Below are positions 8,261 through 16,921 of a stretch of DNA of 64,000 bases, piece after piece. Location of the stretch: assembly GCA_016711875.1 (NCBI GenBank), contig JADJSD010000006.1, positions 1-64,000 on the forward strand, written 5' to 3'. Made by a program: the position numbers and the translations under genes. The stretch is from Betaproteobacteria bacterium (GTDB taxonomy: Bacteria; Pseudomonadota; Gammaproteobacteria; Burkholderiales; Usitatibacteraceae). Position 1 is the first letter of the stretch; each line of letters begins with the position of its first letter. A model generated the notes under the pieces. The model did no database searches. It was given only the letters and a program-made list of their open reading frames with translations, and was not told the origin of the DNA.

Positions 8261-9235
8261 ATGAACCGATCGCGATTCGTCCGCCTTGCCGCCGTCCTTG
8301 CGGCTGGCGTTGTCATCAGCACCGGCGCCGCCGCGCAGTCCTGGCCCACGAAGCCCGTCCGGATCATCATCCCTTTCGCGGCGGGGGGCGTGACGGACGT
8401 CGTCATCCGCACCATCTCGCCGAAGCTGGGTGAGGCGCTGGGGCAGCCCATCGTCATCGAGAACAAGGGCGGGGCAGGTGGCACCATCGGCACCGCACAG
8501 GGCGCCAAGGCTGCGCCGGATGGCTACACCTTCATCGCGCCCGCGGCGAGCCACACCACCACGCCCAGCCTTTACTCGAAGCTCGACTTCGATCCCGTGA
8601 AGGATTTCGCGGCGGTCACGCAGATCGTCACGGTGCCCTACCTGCTGGTGGTGCCCACCTCGAGCCCCATGAACACGCTCGCCGACTTCATCGCCACCGC
8701 CAAGGCCAAACCCGGCACGCTCACCTTTGGGAGCGCGGGGAACGGCAGCTCCAATCACCTGGCGGGCGAACTGCTCGCGGGCTCGCTCGGCACGCAGCTC
8801 ACGCACGTTCCCTACAAGGGGAGCGCACCGGCCCTCGCGGACCTGCTGGGCGGGCAGCTCTCGTTCATGTTCGACACGATCAACACCTCCACGCAGCACG
8901 TGAAGGCGGGGAAGCTGCGCGTCCTGGGCGTGGGTACGGCGAAGCGCTCGAAGATCATGCCGGACGTGGCGCCGATCGCCGATACCGTTCCGGGCTTCGA
9001 GGCCGTGACGTGGATCGGCCTGCTGGCGCCTGCAGGCACGCCGAAGGAGATCGTCTCCCGCATGCAGCGCGAGATCGAGAAGATCGTGAACCTGCCGGAG
9101 ATCCAGGAGCGGCTCTCGGCCTCGGGAGCGGAACCGGTCGCCAGCACGCCGGAGCAGTTCGGAGCCTATGTCGCTTCCGAAGTCGCCAAATGGGATCGCG
9201 TGGTGAAGCAGGCGAAGATCCCGCCGGTGCAATGA
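8261..9235 (+). CDS. Bug/TctC-family tricarboxylate-binding receptor
   Basis: A 324-residue periplasmic solute receptor. The signal peptide MNRSRFVRLAAVLAAGVVIS ends near GAAAQ. Bug hallmarks follow: SWPTKPVRIIIPFAAGG, IVIENKGGAGGTIG, GYTFIAPA, LTFGSAGNGSSNHLAGEL and HVPYKGSAPALADLL. Bug proteins bind carboxylated ligands for tripartite transporters or sensing; in Burkholderiales they are hugely amplified and often lack adjacent TctA/B membrane genes, as here. The ATG at 8261 is the start because the signal peptide begins there; the TTG at 8192 would run through repeat-derived sequence. The stop codon lies in the left edge of the large palindrome at 9236. It probably serves the GntR/DAO/Ldh2 locus. 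Confidence 0.9.
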   Translation: MNRSRFVRLAAVLAAGVVISTGAAAQSWPTKPVRIIIPFAAGGVTDVVIRTISPKLGEALGQPIVIENKGGAGGTIGTAQGAKAAPDGYTFIAPAASHTTTPSLYSKLDFDPVKDFAAVTQIVTVPYLLVVPTSSPMNTLADFIATAKAKPGTLTFGSAGNGSSNHLAGELLAGSLGTQLTHVPYKGSAPALADLLGGQLSFMFDTINTSTQHVKAGKLRVLGVGTAKRSKIMPDVAPIADTVPGFEAVTWIGLLAPAGTPKEIVSRMQREIEKIVNLPEIQERLSASGAEPVASTPEQFGAYVASEVAKWDRVVKQAKIPPVQ

Positions 9236-9327
9236 AAATTCGGGGTCAGGTACGAAATTGCACCTGACCCCAATTTAATTCGGGGACAGGTGCAATTTCG
9301 TACCTGACCCCGAATTTACCTGTCCCC
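9236..9327. repeat. large palindromic repeat, 36-base arms
   Basis: Bases 9236-9271 and 9282-9317 are inverted copies, pairing over 36 positions with a single A:A mismatch (9267/9286) and a 10-base AT-rich centre. Each arm is itself built from GGGGTCAGGT or GGGGACAGGT facing ACCTGACCCC. A further half unit ACCTGTCCCC ends at 9327. This is the largest member of the family and mixes GGGGTCAGGT and GGGGACAGGT units. It directly follows the Bug-receptor stop codon. Confidence 0.9.
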
Positions 9328-9479
9328 ATTGCAAGCGCGCCCGGCGGAAAGGAGTTGCGCCGCCTCGACCGTGGTGGAATGCTGTAGCAGGGACTCGGCG
9401 TGCGGAATTCGACCGGGTCGATCGCATGCGGCGGTGATCCAGACCCGGCCGCAGCGAATCCGCCAACAGGATTCGGGCA

Positions 9480-11390
9480 ATGACTTCGCAAACACGGGAA
9501 GAAGCCGCTCCCAGCCAGCCGCTGGCGCAGGTGATCGCATGCCTCGAGGCGGCGCGGGTTCATCGCTTCGGTGATCTGGATCTGGCCCGTCGAGACGCGC
9601 GGAAGGGCCTGGAACTCCTGCACGCCCTGCAGACCCCCGAAGCCCGGTACGAGGACGAGGAAGCCGAGCTCCAGGTGATCCTCGCCAACGCCGATCGCGT
9701 GGAGGGCCGGATCGATTCCGCGGTGATCCAGTGCCATGCCGCGCTCAAGCTGATCCAGGGCCGGCCCGCCTCGCGGGCCGCCTGCGAGGCCTGGAACAGC
9801 CTGGGCTGGGCTTACGCGCAAAGCGGCGAGTTCGCCTCCTCCGTGCGCTACACGATGCGGGGGCTGAAGCTCTCGCGCGAACTGGGCGAGACCGAGTGGG
9901 AATCCCACGCGCTCGACGTCCTGGGCACCGTCTACGCGATCTTCGGCGATTCCGTCGAAGCCCTGCGGCACCTCGACGAGGCGGCGCGCATCGCGAAGGA
10001 GACGGGCGACGCCAAGCGGCTGTGCTCCGTGCTCAACAACCTCGCCATGACGCGGCTCGGGCGGGAGGAGTACGCGCCGGCCCTTGAATCGGCGCTCGAG
10101 AGCCTTCGCCTCGCCCGCGAGTGCACGTTGACGGTGTCCGAACCCAACATCGTCGACACGGTCGCGAGCGTCCTCACGGCGATGGGGCGCTTTCCGGAGG
10201 CGGAGGGCTATCTCGTCCCCACGATCGCGGATGCCCGCCGGCGGGTGCCCAACAAGTCCCTCGCGAACCTCCTCAACAATCTCGGCATGGTCCGCGTGGC
10301 TTCCGGCGATCCGCTCGAGGCCGAGTCGCTGCACCGGGAAGCGCTCGACATCTCGGCGCGGATCGGCGACCCCGTCCTGGAGATGCGCTGCCACAAGCTT
10401 CTCGCCGACCTCTACGCGGCCGGGAGCCGGTGGCGCGAGGCGTACGACGCGTTCCGCAAGTACCACGACCTGAACCAGTCGGTCGCCGGAGCCAAGGCCG
10501 CCAAGCGTCTCACGGTGACGCGCATCGCGGGCGAGATCGACGCGCTGCGGGATGCGGCCGACACGCCGGATTCGCCGGCCGGGAGTCCTTCGGCGGTGGG
10601 CGCCCTGGAGGCGTTGACGGCACGCCTGCGCGCCCGCAACCAGGAGCTGGCCGAGGCGAAGCGCGCGGCGGAGGCGGCGAGCGAGACCAAGACGCGCTTT
10701 CTCGCCACCATGAGCCACGAACTCAAGACGCCGCTCAACGGCGTGCTGGGCATGGCGCACCTGCTGTCGGGCACGCCGCTCAATGACGCGCAGGCGCGTT
10801 ACTGCCGCGCGATCGTCACCTCGGGGCGGGTCTTGAACGAACTCGTGACCGACATTCTCGACTACTCGAACGTCGAGGCGGGCCGGCTCGATCCGGAGAC
10901 GGTCGAGGTCGACCCGGCGCAGGTCGTCGACGAAGTGGTGCAATCCCGGCAGGCGGCGGCCGCGGCGCGCGGCTTGTCGGTGGTGATCCAAGTGGACGAC
11001 CGGATCCCGAAGGGGCTGCGGGGCGACCCCGGGCGCATCCGGCGGGTCCTGCAGCACGTCGTCGGCAACGCGATCAAGTTCACGAAGGAAGGCGCCATCG
11101 AGGTCCGCGTGAGCCCGCTCGAAGCGCGCGAGGGCGACCCGCGGGCCTGGATCCGCTTCGCCGTGCGCGACACGGGAATCGGCATCGGCCCCGAGGCGGC
11201 GGCGGGCCTGTTCGAGCCCTTCGTCCAGGCGGACAGCTCGCCGACGCGGCCATTCGGCGGCAGCGGACTGGGGCTCGCGATCAGCCGGCGGCTGGTCGAG
11301 TCGATGGGCGGGGCGATGGATTTCCGCAGCGAGCCCGGCCTGGGTTCGGAGTTCTGGTTCGACCTGCCCTTCCCGCTTCCGGTGAAATGA
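9480..11390 (+). CDS. soluble TPR-sensor histidine kinase
   Basis: A 636-residue kinase with no membrane segment. Residues about 60-340 are TPR-like helical pairs (for example AWNSLGWAYAQSGEFASSVR, ALDVLGTVYAIFGDSVEALR and LLNNLGMVRVASGDPLEAES). A short coiled coil (about 370-400) leads into HisKA with the phospho-acceptor H413 in FLATMSHELKTPLNG. The ATPase domain has the N-box VGNAIKFT, G1 RDTGIGIG and G2 GGSGLGLAISRRL. No receiver or HPt domain is present and no response regulator lies nearby, so its partner is unknown. The TPR part suggests it senses a protein or peptide in the cytoplasm. Its stop codon lies in the left arm of the palindrome at 11386. Confidence 0.9.
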   Translation: MTSQTREEAAPSQPLAQVIACLEAARVHRFGDLDLARRDARKGLELLHALQTPEARYEDEEAELQVILANADRVEGRIDSAVIQCHAALKLIQGRPASRAACEAWNSLGWAYAQSGEFASSVRYTMRGLKLSRELGETEWESHALDVLGTVYAIFGDSVEALRHLDEAARIAKETGDAKRLCSVLNNLAMTRLGREEYAPALESALESLRLARECTLTVSEPNIVDTVASVLTAMGRFPEAEGYLVPTIADARRRVPNKSLANLLNNLGMVRVASGDPLEAESLHREALDISARIGDPVLEMRCHKLLADLYAAGSRWREAYDAFRKYHDLNQSVAGAKAAKRLTVTRIAGEIDALRDAADTPDSPAGSPSAVGALEALTARLRARNQELAEAKRAAEAASETKTRFLATMSHELKTPLNGVLGMAHLLSGTPLNDAQARYCRAIVTSGRVLNELVTDILDYSNVEAGRLDPETVEVDPAQVVDEVVQSRQAAAAARGLSVVIQVDDRIPKGLRGDPGRIRRVLQHVVGNAIKFTKEGAIEVRVSPLEAREGDPRAWIRFAVRDTGIGIGPEAAAGLFEPFVQADSSPTRPFGGSGLGLAISRRLVESMGGAMDFRSEPGLGSEFWFDLPFPLPVK

Positions 11391-11450
11391 AAATTGGGGA
11401 CAGGTGTAATTGGGGACAGGTGAATTTTTCACCTGTCCCCAATTTTCATT
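11386..11450. repeat. palindromic repeat enclosing the stop codons of two convergent genes
   Basis: Perfect 21-base arms occupy 11386-11406 and 11430-11450, with an extra internal GGGGACAGGTG unit. The left arm contains the TGA of the kinase (11388-11390). The right arm contains, on the other strand, the TGA of the Bug receptor (11446-11448). The two convergent genes therefore end at symmetric positions inside one palindrome. Confidence 0.92.
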
Positions 11451-12429
11451 GGTCCACCGTGACGTTGGCTTCCTTCACGATCCGCGCATAGCTCTCCCGC
11501 TGCGCCTTCATGAAATCGCCGAACTGGGCGGAAGGCCCCACCGCCGGCTCGGCCCCCTGGGAAAGCAGCTTGGCGCGCAGCGCCTCGTCGGCCATGGCGG
11601 CAGCGACTTCCTTCTGCATCCGCTCGATGACGGGCGCCGGCGTCCCCGAGGGCGCCACGATGCCGAACCATTGCGTGAGGTCGAACCCCTTGAGGGCCGG
11701 CGACTCGGCCAGCGCCGGAAGGTCCGAGGCCGCGGCCGAACGCTTGGCCGTCGATACGCCCAGCGCGGCGAGCTTGCCCGCCTTCACATGCGGCAGCGCC
11801 GTCGGCAGGCCGACGAATCCGACATCGACCGTCCCTGCCAGCAGGTCCGTCGTGACGGCGGCAACGCCCCGGTAGGGCACATGCGCCATCTTGATGCCGG
11901 CCGTGCGCTGGAGCAGCTCCGCCGCCAGGTGCTGCAGCGTTCCGCTGCCCGGCGATGCGTAGTTGAGCTTGCCCGGTTCCGCCTTCGCCCGCGCCACGAG
12001 GTCCGCGACGCTCGTGATCTTCGAGGCGGCGCTCGCCACCAGCAGTAGCGGCAGCGTCACGACGAGGCACACGGGCGCGAAGTCCTTCTCCGGGTTGTAC
12101 GACATCGTCTTGTACATCGACTGGTTGATCACCAGCTCGTTGGAGACGCCGAAGAGGAACGTGTAGCCGTCCGCCGGCGCCTTCGCCACGGCCGTGGCCC
12201 CGATCATCCCGGCGGCGCCCGTCTTGTTCTCGACGATGATCGGCTGGCCCAGGCGCTTGCCGATTCCCTCGCCGAGTTGCCGCGCGATGGGGTCGCCCCC
12301 GCCGCCGGCCGCATAGGCGTAGATGAAGGTGATGGGCCGGGCGGGCCAGGCCTGCGCGCGCACGGCGAAGGGAGCGGCAAGGCCGGCGAGACCGGCACCG
12401 GCGGTGAAGATGAATTGGCGTCGTTCCAT
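11446..12429 (-). CDS. Bug/TctC-family tricarboxylate-binding receptor
   Basis: A 327-residue periplasmic receptor. The N-terminus MERRQFIFTAGAGLAGLAAP has an RR motif reminiscent of a Tat signal and is processed near RAQA. Bug motifs include WPARPITFIYAYAAGGGGDP, IIVENKTGAAGMIG, GYTFLFG, LNYASPGSGTLQHLAAELL and HVPYRGVAAVTTDLL. The gene lies four bases downstream of the GntR regulator on the same strand and faces the kinase across the palindrome at 11386. With the divergent FAD oxidoreductase and two enolase-family genes, it probably recognises a sugar acid or other hydroxy-carboxylate; this is inference from context. Confidence 0.9.
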   Translation of the reverse strand: MERRQFIFTAGAGLAGLAAPFAVRAQAWPARPITFIYAYAAGGGGDPIARQLGEGIGKRLGQPIIVENKTGAAGMIGATAVAKAPADGYTFLFGVSNELVINQSMYKTMSYNPEKDFAPVCLVVTLPLLLVASAASKITSVADLVARAKAEPGKLNYASPGSGTLQHLAAELLQRTAGIKMAHVPYRGVAAVTTDLLAGTVDVGFVGLPTALPHVKAGKLAALGVSTAKRSAAASDLPALAESPALKGFDLTQWFGIVAPSGTPAPVIERMQKEVAAAMADEALRAKLLSQGAEPAVGPSAQFGDFMKAQRESYARIVKEANVTVDQ

Positions 12430-12433
12430 GGTT

Positions 12434-13177
12434 TCAGCCCTTGTGGGAGACCAGCAGGTTCATGTCGAGTCGCACGCTTCGCGACGGATAGAGGATCACG
12501 GCGGCGTAGATCACCACCCCGCGGTCGTCGGTGAGGGAGCGGCGCACGTCGGCCACCGGCGCGCCCGTTTCGATCGAGAGGTGCCTGGCCTCGTCCACGT
12601 CCGCGCTGCGGATGGTGAGCTGCTGCCGGGCCGCCGCCACCTGGAGGCCGCGCACCTCCTTCAGGACCGACAGCACCGGATGCCGGCGGAATCGGGCCGG
12701 GCGCTTGCGGTAGATCCGCTCGTCGAGGGCGAGGTCGATGAGGCAGTAGGGCTCGTCGTCGCGCAGGTGCACGCGCCGCATGCGCACGTACGAAGGCGCC
12801 GCCCGCTCGTCCGACGGGATCGGCACTTCCGGCAGCGTGGCGCCCAGCTCGAGATTGAGCACCTGCGGCTTGATGGTGTCGATCGTGGCCATCAGCTCTT
12901 CGAGCGAGGTCGGCAGATTCACCCACCGGCCGTGCGTGAGGTCGCGCTCGACCGTGGTGCCCACGCCGCGGCGCTTGCGGATGGCGCCCTCGGTTTCCAG
13001 CATCTCGAGTGCCTGGCGCACCGTGACGCGCGCGGTGCCGAATTCGGCCATCAGCTCGGGGATCGACGGAATCGTCTCGCCCGTGCGCCAGCGGCCGGCC
13101 TCCAGCCGGGAACGAAGCACCTCGTAGAGCTGGAGGTAGCGCGGTTGCGTGCCGGCGCGGGGGGCGGGAAGGGGCAT
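12434..13177 (-). CDS. GntR-family regulator, HutC/UTRA type
   Basis: A 247-residue regulator. The N-terminal winged helix reads YEVLRSRLEAGRWRTGETIP then ELMAEFGTARVTVRQALEML. The C-terminal half is a UTRA ligand domain with the usual YVRMRRVHLRDDEPYCLIDL segment and a final beta strand near VVIYAAVILYPSRSV. UTRA proteins bind a pathway metabolite and release DNA. It is divergent from the FAD-oxidoreductase/enolase operon starting at 13260 and sits immediately upstream of the Bug receptor on its own strand, so it probably controls both sides. Confidence 0.88.
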   Translation of the reverse strand: MPLPAPRAGTQPRYLQLYEVLRSRLEAGRWRTGETIPSIPELMAEFGTARVTVRQALEMLETEGAIRKRRGVGTTVERDLTHGRWVNLPTSLEELMATIDTIKPQVLNLELGATLPEVPIPSDERAAPSYVRMRRVHLRDDEPYCLIDLALDERIYRKRPARFRRHPVLSVLKEVRGLQVAAARQQLTIRSADVDEARHLSIETGAPVADVRRSLTDDRGVVIYAAVILYPSRSVRLDMNLLVSHKG

Positions 13178-13195
13178 GGCGGTCCTGGGGGAGGT

Positions 13196-13224
13196 CTAAA
13201 CATCCTAAACCTAGTATGTTAGGC
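13196..13224. promoter_or_regulatory. candidate GntR operator/promoter in the divergent intergenic region
   Basis: The 82-base gap between the divergent regulator and FAD-oxidoreductase genes has one AT-rich island (TCTAAACATCCTAAACCTAG then TATGTTAGG). It contains nested inverted arms: AACAT with ATGTT, and CCTAA (13204-13208) with TTAGG (13219-13223). TAGTAT (from 13213) could serve as a -10. The position suits autoregulation by the adjacent regulator. No experimental consensus is matched exactly. Confidence 0.45.
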
Positions 13225-13259
13225 TTTTCAAGCGGATTCGCGATTCGAGGGAGCGGGCC

Positions 13260-14591
13260 ATGGCACTCAGGGACATGAGAGGCGTCGACCAGGAAACGGC
13301 CGACGTGCTGGTGGTGGGCGGTGGTGCGGCGGGAGTCGCGGCGGCGGTCACGGCGGCACGCGAGGGCATGAAGGTGACGCTGGTGGAGCGCTACGGCTTC
13401 TGCGGCGGCGGCGCGGTCGCGGGCCTCTCCGGCACCATCTGCGGCCTCTACCTCGCCGACGATTCGCCGGACCGGCGCCCGGAGAAGATCGTCCACGGTT
13501 TCGTCGACGACTTCATCGCGGAGATGGAAGCGCGCAACGGCCTCGCGCCCCCGGTCCGTTACGGCCTCTCGTTCAGCCGCGTGCACGACCCGATGGCCTG
13601 GCGCGATTCGGCCGACGCGCTGCTTCGCCGGGCCGGCGTACGCGTCATCTTCCACGCGGTGGTCACGGACGCGCTCGCGGAAGGCGATCGCGTGCAGGGC
13701 GTTCGCCTCTACACCAAGCAAGGCAAGCTCGAAATCCGCGCCCCGCTCGTGATCGACGCGAGCGGCGATGCCGACGTCGTCGCCATGGCCGGGTTGCCGT
13801 TCACGGTGGGGCAGGACGGGCACGTGCAGAACCCGACGATGATCTTCCGCATCCAGGGCGTCGACGTGGACCGCTTCATGGCGGCCCACGGGCCGGACAC
13901 GATCATGGGCGCGGACATTTCGGAGAAGATCGCGAAGGCGGACGGGAACGGCTACCGGCTCCCCCGGCGCAAGATCTTCCTCTTCCCGACGCCGCGTCCC
14001 GGCGAGTTGCTGTGCAACGCCACGCGCATCATCGGGCGGGACGGCCGCGAGCTGAACCCCCTCGTCCGCGACGACCTCACCGAGGCGGAAATGGAAGGGC
14101 GCCTGCAGGTGCGCGACTACGTGCGCTTCTTCCGCGCGAACCTCACGGGATGCGAAAGCGCGTTCCTCAACGACACGGGCGTCCAGGTGGGCGTTCGCCA
14201 GACGCGGCAGGTCGATGGCCTCGCGACGCTCACGAACGACGACATCGTGGCCGGGCGGAAGGTGCCCGGTGCCATCGCGCGCTCGCCCTGGCCCGTCGAG
14301 CTGCATTCGGGCGACAAGCCGCGTCTCTCCTGGCTCCTGCGGGACTACTACGAGATTTCCTACGAGTGCTTCGTCCCGCGCCAGGGCGAGGGAATCATCG
14401 CGGCGGGCCGCTGCCTGTCGGCGCAGCACGAGGCGATGGCCTCGGCGCGGGTCACGGCGCAGTGCTTCGCCTACGGGCAGGCCGTGGGCCTCGCGGCGTC
14501 GATCTGCGTGAAGGAGAAGGTCGCTCCGCGCTCGCTCGCCGGAACGACGATTCGCGCGGAACTCCGCAGCCGGGGCGTGGAGCTGTCATGA
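13260..14591 (+). CDS. FAD-dependent oxidoreductase
   Basis: A 443-residue flavoprotein of the FAD-dependent oxidoreductase group often annotated PF12831. The N-terminal FAD motif is DVLVVGGGAAGVAAAVTAA, with the acidic E of the second strand in VTLVERYGFCGGGAVAG. A middle segment LVIDASGDADVVAMAGLPF and the C-terminal GIIAAGRCLSAQHEAMASAR are characteristic. The enzyme probably oxidises or dehydrogenates a catabolic intermediate. It is the first gene of the divergent operon, and its TGA overlaps the ATG of the first enolase-family gene. The substrate is unknown. Confidence 0.85.
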   Translation: MALRDMRGVDQETADVLVVGGGAAGVAAAVTAAREGMKVTLVERYGFCGGGAVAGLSGTICGLYLADDSPDRRPEKIVHGFVDDFIAEMEARNGLAPPVRYGLSFSRVHDPMAWRDSADALLRRAGVRVIFHAVVTDALAEGDRVQGVRLYTKQGKLEIRAPLVIDASGDADVVAMAGLPFTVGQDGHVQNPTMIFRIQGVDVDRFMAAHGPDTIMGADISEKIAKADGNGYRLPRRKIFLFPTPRPGELLCNATRIIGRDGRELNPLVRDDLTEAEMEGRLQVRDYVRFFRANLTGCESAFLNDTGVQVGVRQTRQVDGLATLTNDDIVAGRKVPGAIARSPWPVELHSGDKPRLSWLLRDYYEISYECFVPRQGEGIIAAGRCLSAQHEAMASARVTAQCFAYGQAVGLAASICVKEKVAPRSLAGTTIRAELRSRGVELS

Positions 14592-15710
14592 CGGCCTCCT
14601 TCTCGCCCATCCGGCGCGTATTCACCCGCACCGCGGTCCGGCGCTCGGATCGGCCGCAGTGGAACCCGCGCACGCGGTGGTCGGAGAAGCGCGTCGTGAT
14701 CGCTTTCGTCGAGCTCGAGGACGGCACGCTCGGGGTCGGCGAGGCGTATTGCGACGGCGGCTCCGCGCAGTCGGTGATCGACCTGATCGAGCGCGACCTG
14801 GCGCCGCTCGTCATCGGCCAGTCGCCCCTCGCCGCGCGCCATCGGTGGAACACGATGATCGACACGGCCATCGTGAGCGCCAAGGGGGGCGCGTGCTTCG
14901 CCGCCGCCAGCGCGATCGACATCGGTTGCTGGGACGCCGCGGGTCACCAGCTGGGCCTGCCCGTGCACCGACTGCTGGGCGCGGGGCGCGATCGCGTGTT
15001 CGCCTACGCGAGCGCCGGGCTGTACGGAACCGGCAAGACGCCCGGCGATCTTGCGACCGAGATGGCCGGCTACGTGGCGACGGGCTTCCGGGCCGTCAAG
15101 ATCAAGGTGGGCGGGGCGACGATCGCGGAGGATGCCGATCGGGTGCGGGCGGTGCGGGAGGCTATCGGGCCCGGCGTTCGCCTGATGGTCGATGCCCTCT
15201 ACGCCTACGGGCCCGCCGACGCGCTTCGCTTCGCGCGGGCGGTGGAGTCCCAGGACATCCACTTCCTGGAGGCGCCCGTGCATCCGGACGACGTGAGCGG
15301 GTTCGCCCGCGTCTGCGCGGCCAGCCCCATCGCCGTCGCGGGCAACGAGTTCGCGTACGGTGACGACGCCTTCCTTCGGTTGATCGAGGCTGGCGTCGAC
15401 GTGGTCCACGCCGATGCGATCCTTTGCGGGGGGCGTCACCGGGGCGATGCGCGTGGCGGATCTCGCGCAGGCCCATCACCGCGCGATCTCTTTCCACGCG
15501 GCGTCGTCGGCGGTGTGCCTCGCGGCCAACGCGCACGTGGCTGCCGCGTCGCCGCACGCCGAGTCCGTCGAGTACCACATGATCCACCAACTGCTTTTCG
15601 AAGCGCTGGCCGAGCCGCCGTGGACGATCGACGAGGGCCACCTGGTCCTGTCTTCGCGGCCGGGGCTCGGGATCGCGTTGGATCCGGCTCATCCCGTCTT
15701 CGAGACCTGA
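14588..15710 (+). pseudogene. mandelate racemase/muconate-lactonizing (enolase superfamily) enzyme, frameshifted
   Basis: The ATG at 14588 overlaps the previous stop. The first frame gives an enolase-superfamily protein with the lysine pair K171/K173 (AVKIKVGG) and metal ligands D202 (LMVDALYAYG), E228 (FLEAP) and E254 (AGNEF). At a run of six G (15428-15433) the frame breaks after VHADAILCGG. Dropping one G restores the conserved continuation VTGAMRVADLAQAHHRAISF, which runs to a stop at 15710. The total of 1123 bases equals 374 codons plus one base, as expected for a single insertion. Members dehydrate or racemise acid sugars and related carboxylates. Either the gene is broken or the base is an assembly error. 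Confidence 0.85.
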
Positions 15711-15719
15711 GGCAACGCG

Positions 15720-16842
15720 ATGCGCGTCGGCCGCGTGGAAAGCTGGGTGTTCCGGGCGCCGGTCGAGAAGCCCGTGCGCACTTCCTTCGGGGTGATGGCC
15801 GACCGGCCGGCGCTCTTCCTGCGCGTGTCGGCGACCGACGGGGCCTGGGGCTGGGGCGAAGTGTTCTGCAACTTTCCGCCCGGGGGCGCCGAGCATCGTG
15901 CCCGGCTTCTGGAAAGCGTCGTCGCACCCCTCCTGCAGGGCGTCAGGACGGACAACCCGGTTCTCGTCCACGAACGCCTCGAAGCGCAGGTTCGTACCCT
16001 CGCCATCCAGTGCGGTGAGCCGGGTCCGTTCGCGCAGGTGCTGGCGGGCATCGACCAGGCCCTGTGGGACATGGCCGCCCGGCGGGCCGGCATGCCGCTC
16101 TGGAAGTTTCTGGGAGGCACCGATGCCGGAGCGCGCGTGCGCGTCTACGCGAGCGGCCTCGGGCCGTCCGGCGTGGCGGAGACGGCTGTCCGCAAGCGCG
16201 ACGAAGGCTATCGCGCCTTCAAGTTCAAGGTGGGCTTCGACGCGAAGCGCGACCAGTCGAACTTCAGCGAGATACGCGAAGCGCTCGGGGACGACGCGGT
16301 GATCATGGTGGATGCCAACCAGGCCTGGTCACCCGGGGAGGCGCCCGAGCGGATACGGGAGCTGGCCCGGTTCGATCCCCTTTGGGTCGAGGAGCCCATT
16401 GCGGCGGATGAGCCGCCGGGCGCCTGGCGTGAGGTGGCGAAGAGCGGGGGGGTGCCGCTTGCCGCGGGAGAGAACCTGCGCGGTCTCGACCTCGTTCGGC
16501 GCCGCGCTGGACTCGGGCCATCTCGCCTTCGTGCAGCCCGACGTGGCCAAGTGGGGCGGGCTTTCGGGCTGCCTGCAAGTCGCGAAGCTCGCCCGCCAGG
16601 GCGGTGTGACGTTCTGCCCCCACTGGCTCGGCGGCGGCGTCGGCCTCGCCGCATCGCTTCACCTTCGCGCGGCCCTGGGGCCCGAGGGCTACGCGGAGGT
16701 GGACGCCAATCCGAATCCGCTGCGGGAGGAAGTGTGTCCCGTGATGCCGGAAGAAGGCTGGGTTACGCTCGGGGAAGGGCCGGGTCTCGGCGTGGAGCCC
16801 GATCTCGGGCGGCTTGAACGCTTTCGCGTGGGGGACAGGTGA
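15720..16842 (+). pseudogene. second mandelate racemase/muconate-lactonizing family enzyme, frameshifted
   Basis: This gene starts nine bases after the first enolase-family gene. It has a KxK pair (K168/K170 in FKFKVG) and metal ligands D198 (MVDANQAW), E224 (WVEEP) and E251 (AAGENLRG). After GENLRGLDL the frame is lost; deleting one base, for example G16494, joins it to FGAALDSGHLAFVQPDVAKW and CPHWLGGGVGLAASLH, the expected C-terminal barrel. The length is again 374 codons plus one base. The two proteins are diverged paralogues rather than a recent tandem copy. The stop codon and the last residues GDR come from the repeat at 16831. It probably acts on the same carboxylate pathway as the FAD oxidoreductase and Bug receptor. 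Confidence 0.85.
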
Positions 16843-16875
16843 ATTTGGGGACGGGTGAATTTTTCACCTGTCCCC
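16831..16875. repeat. palindromic GGGGACAGGTGAA repeat
   Basis: Two direct GGGGAC(A/G)GGTGAATTT units are followed by the inverse TTCACCTGTCCCC. The outer units pair over 13 bases. The first unit encodes the last three residues (G-D-R) and the TGA of the enolase-family gene. Its order of units is the mirror image of the copy at 17602. Confidence 0.9.
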
Positions 16876-16921
16876 GATTCGCGCTTGCCGTGCTCCGCGA
16901 TAGTGCCTATTGTCGGCCACC

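Noticed and set aside
9246..11432. Minus-strand open frame of 728 codons over the TPR kinase
   Set aside because: Shadow of a well-supported kinase; its ends lie in the palindromic repeats.
14588..16842. Two tandem enolase genes as a recent duplication
   Set aside because: The two proteins differ throughout, including around the active-site motifs, so they are diverged paralogues.
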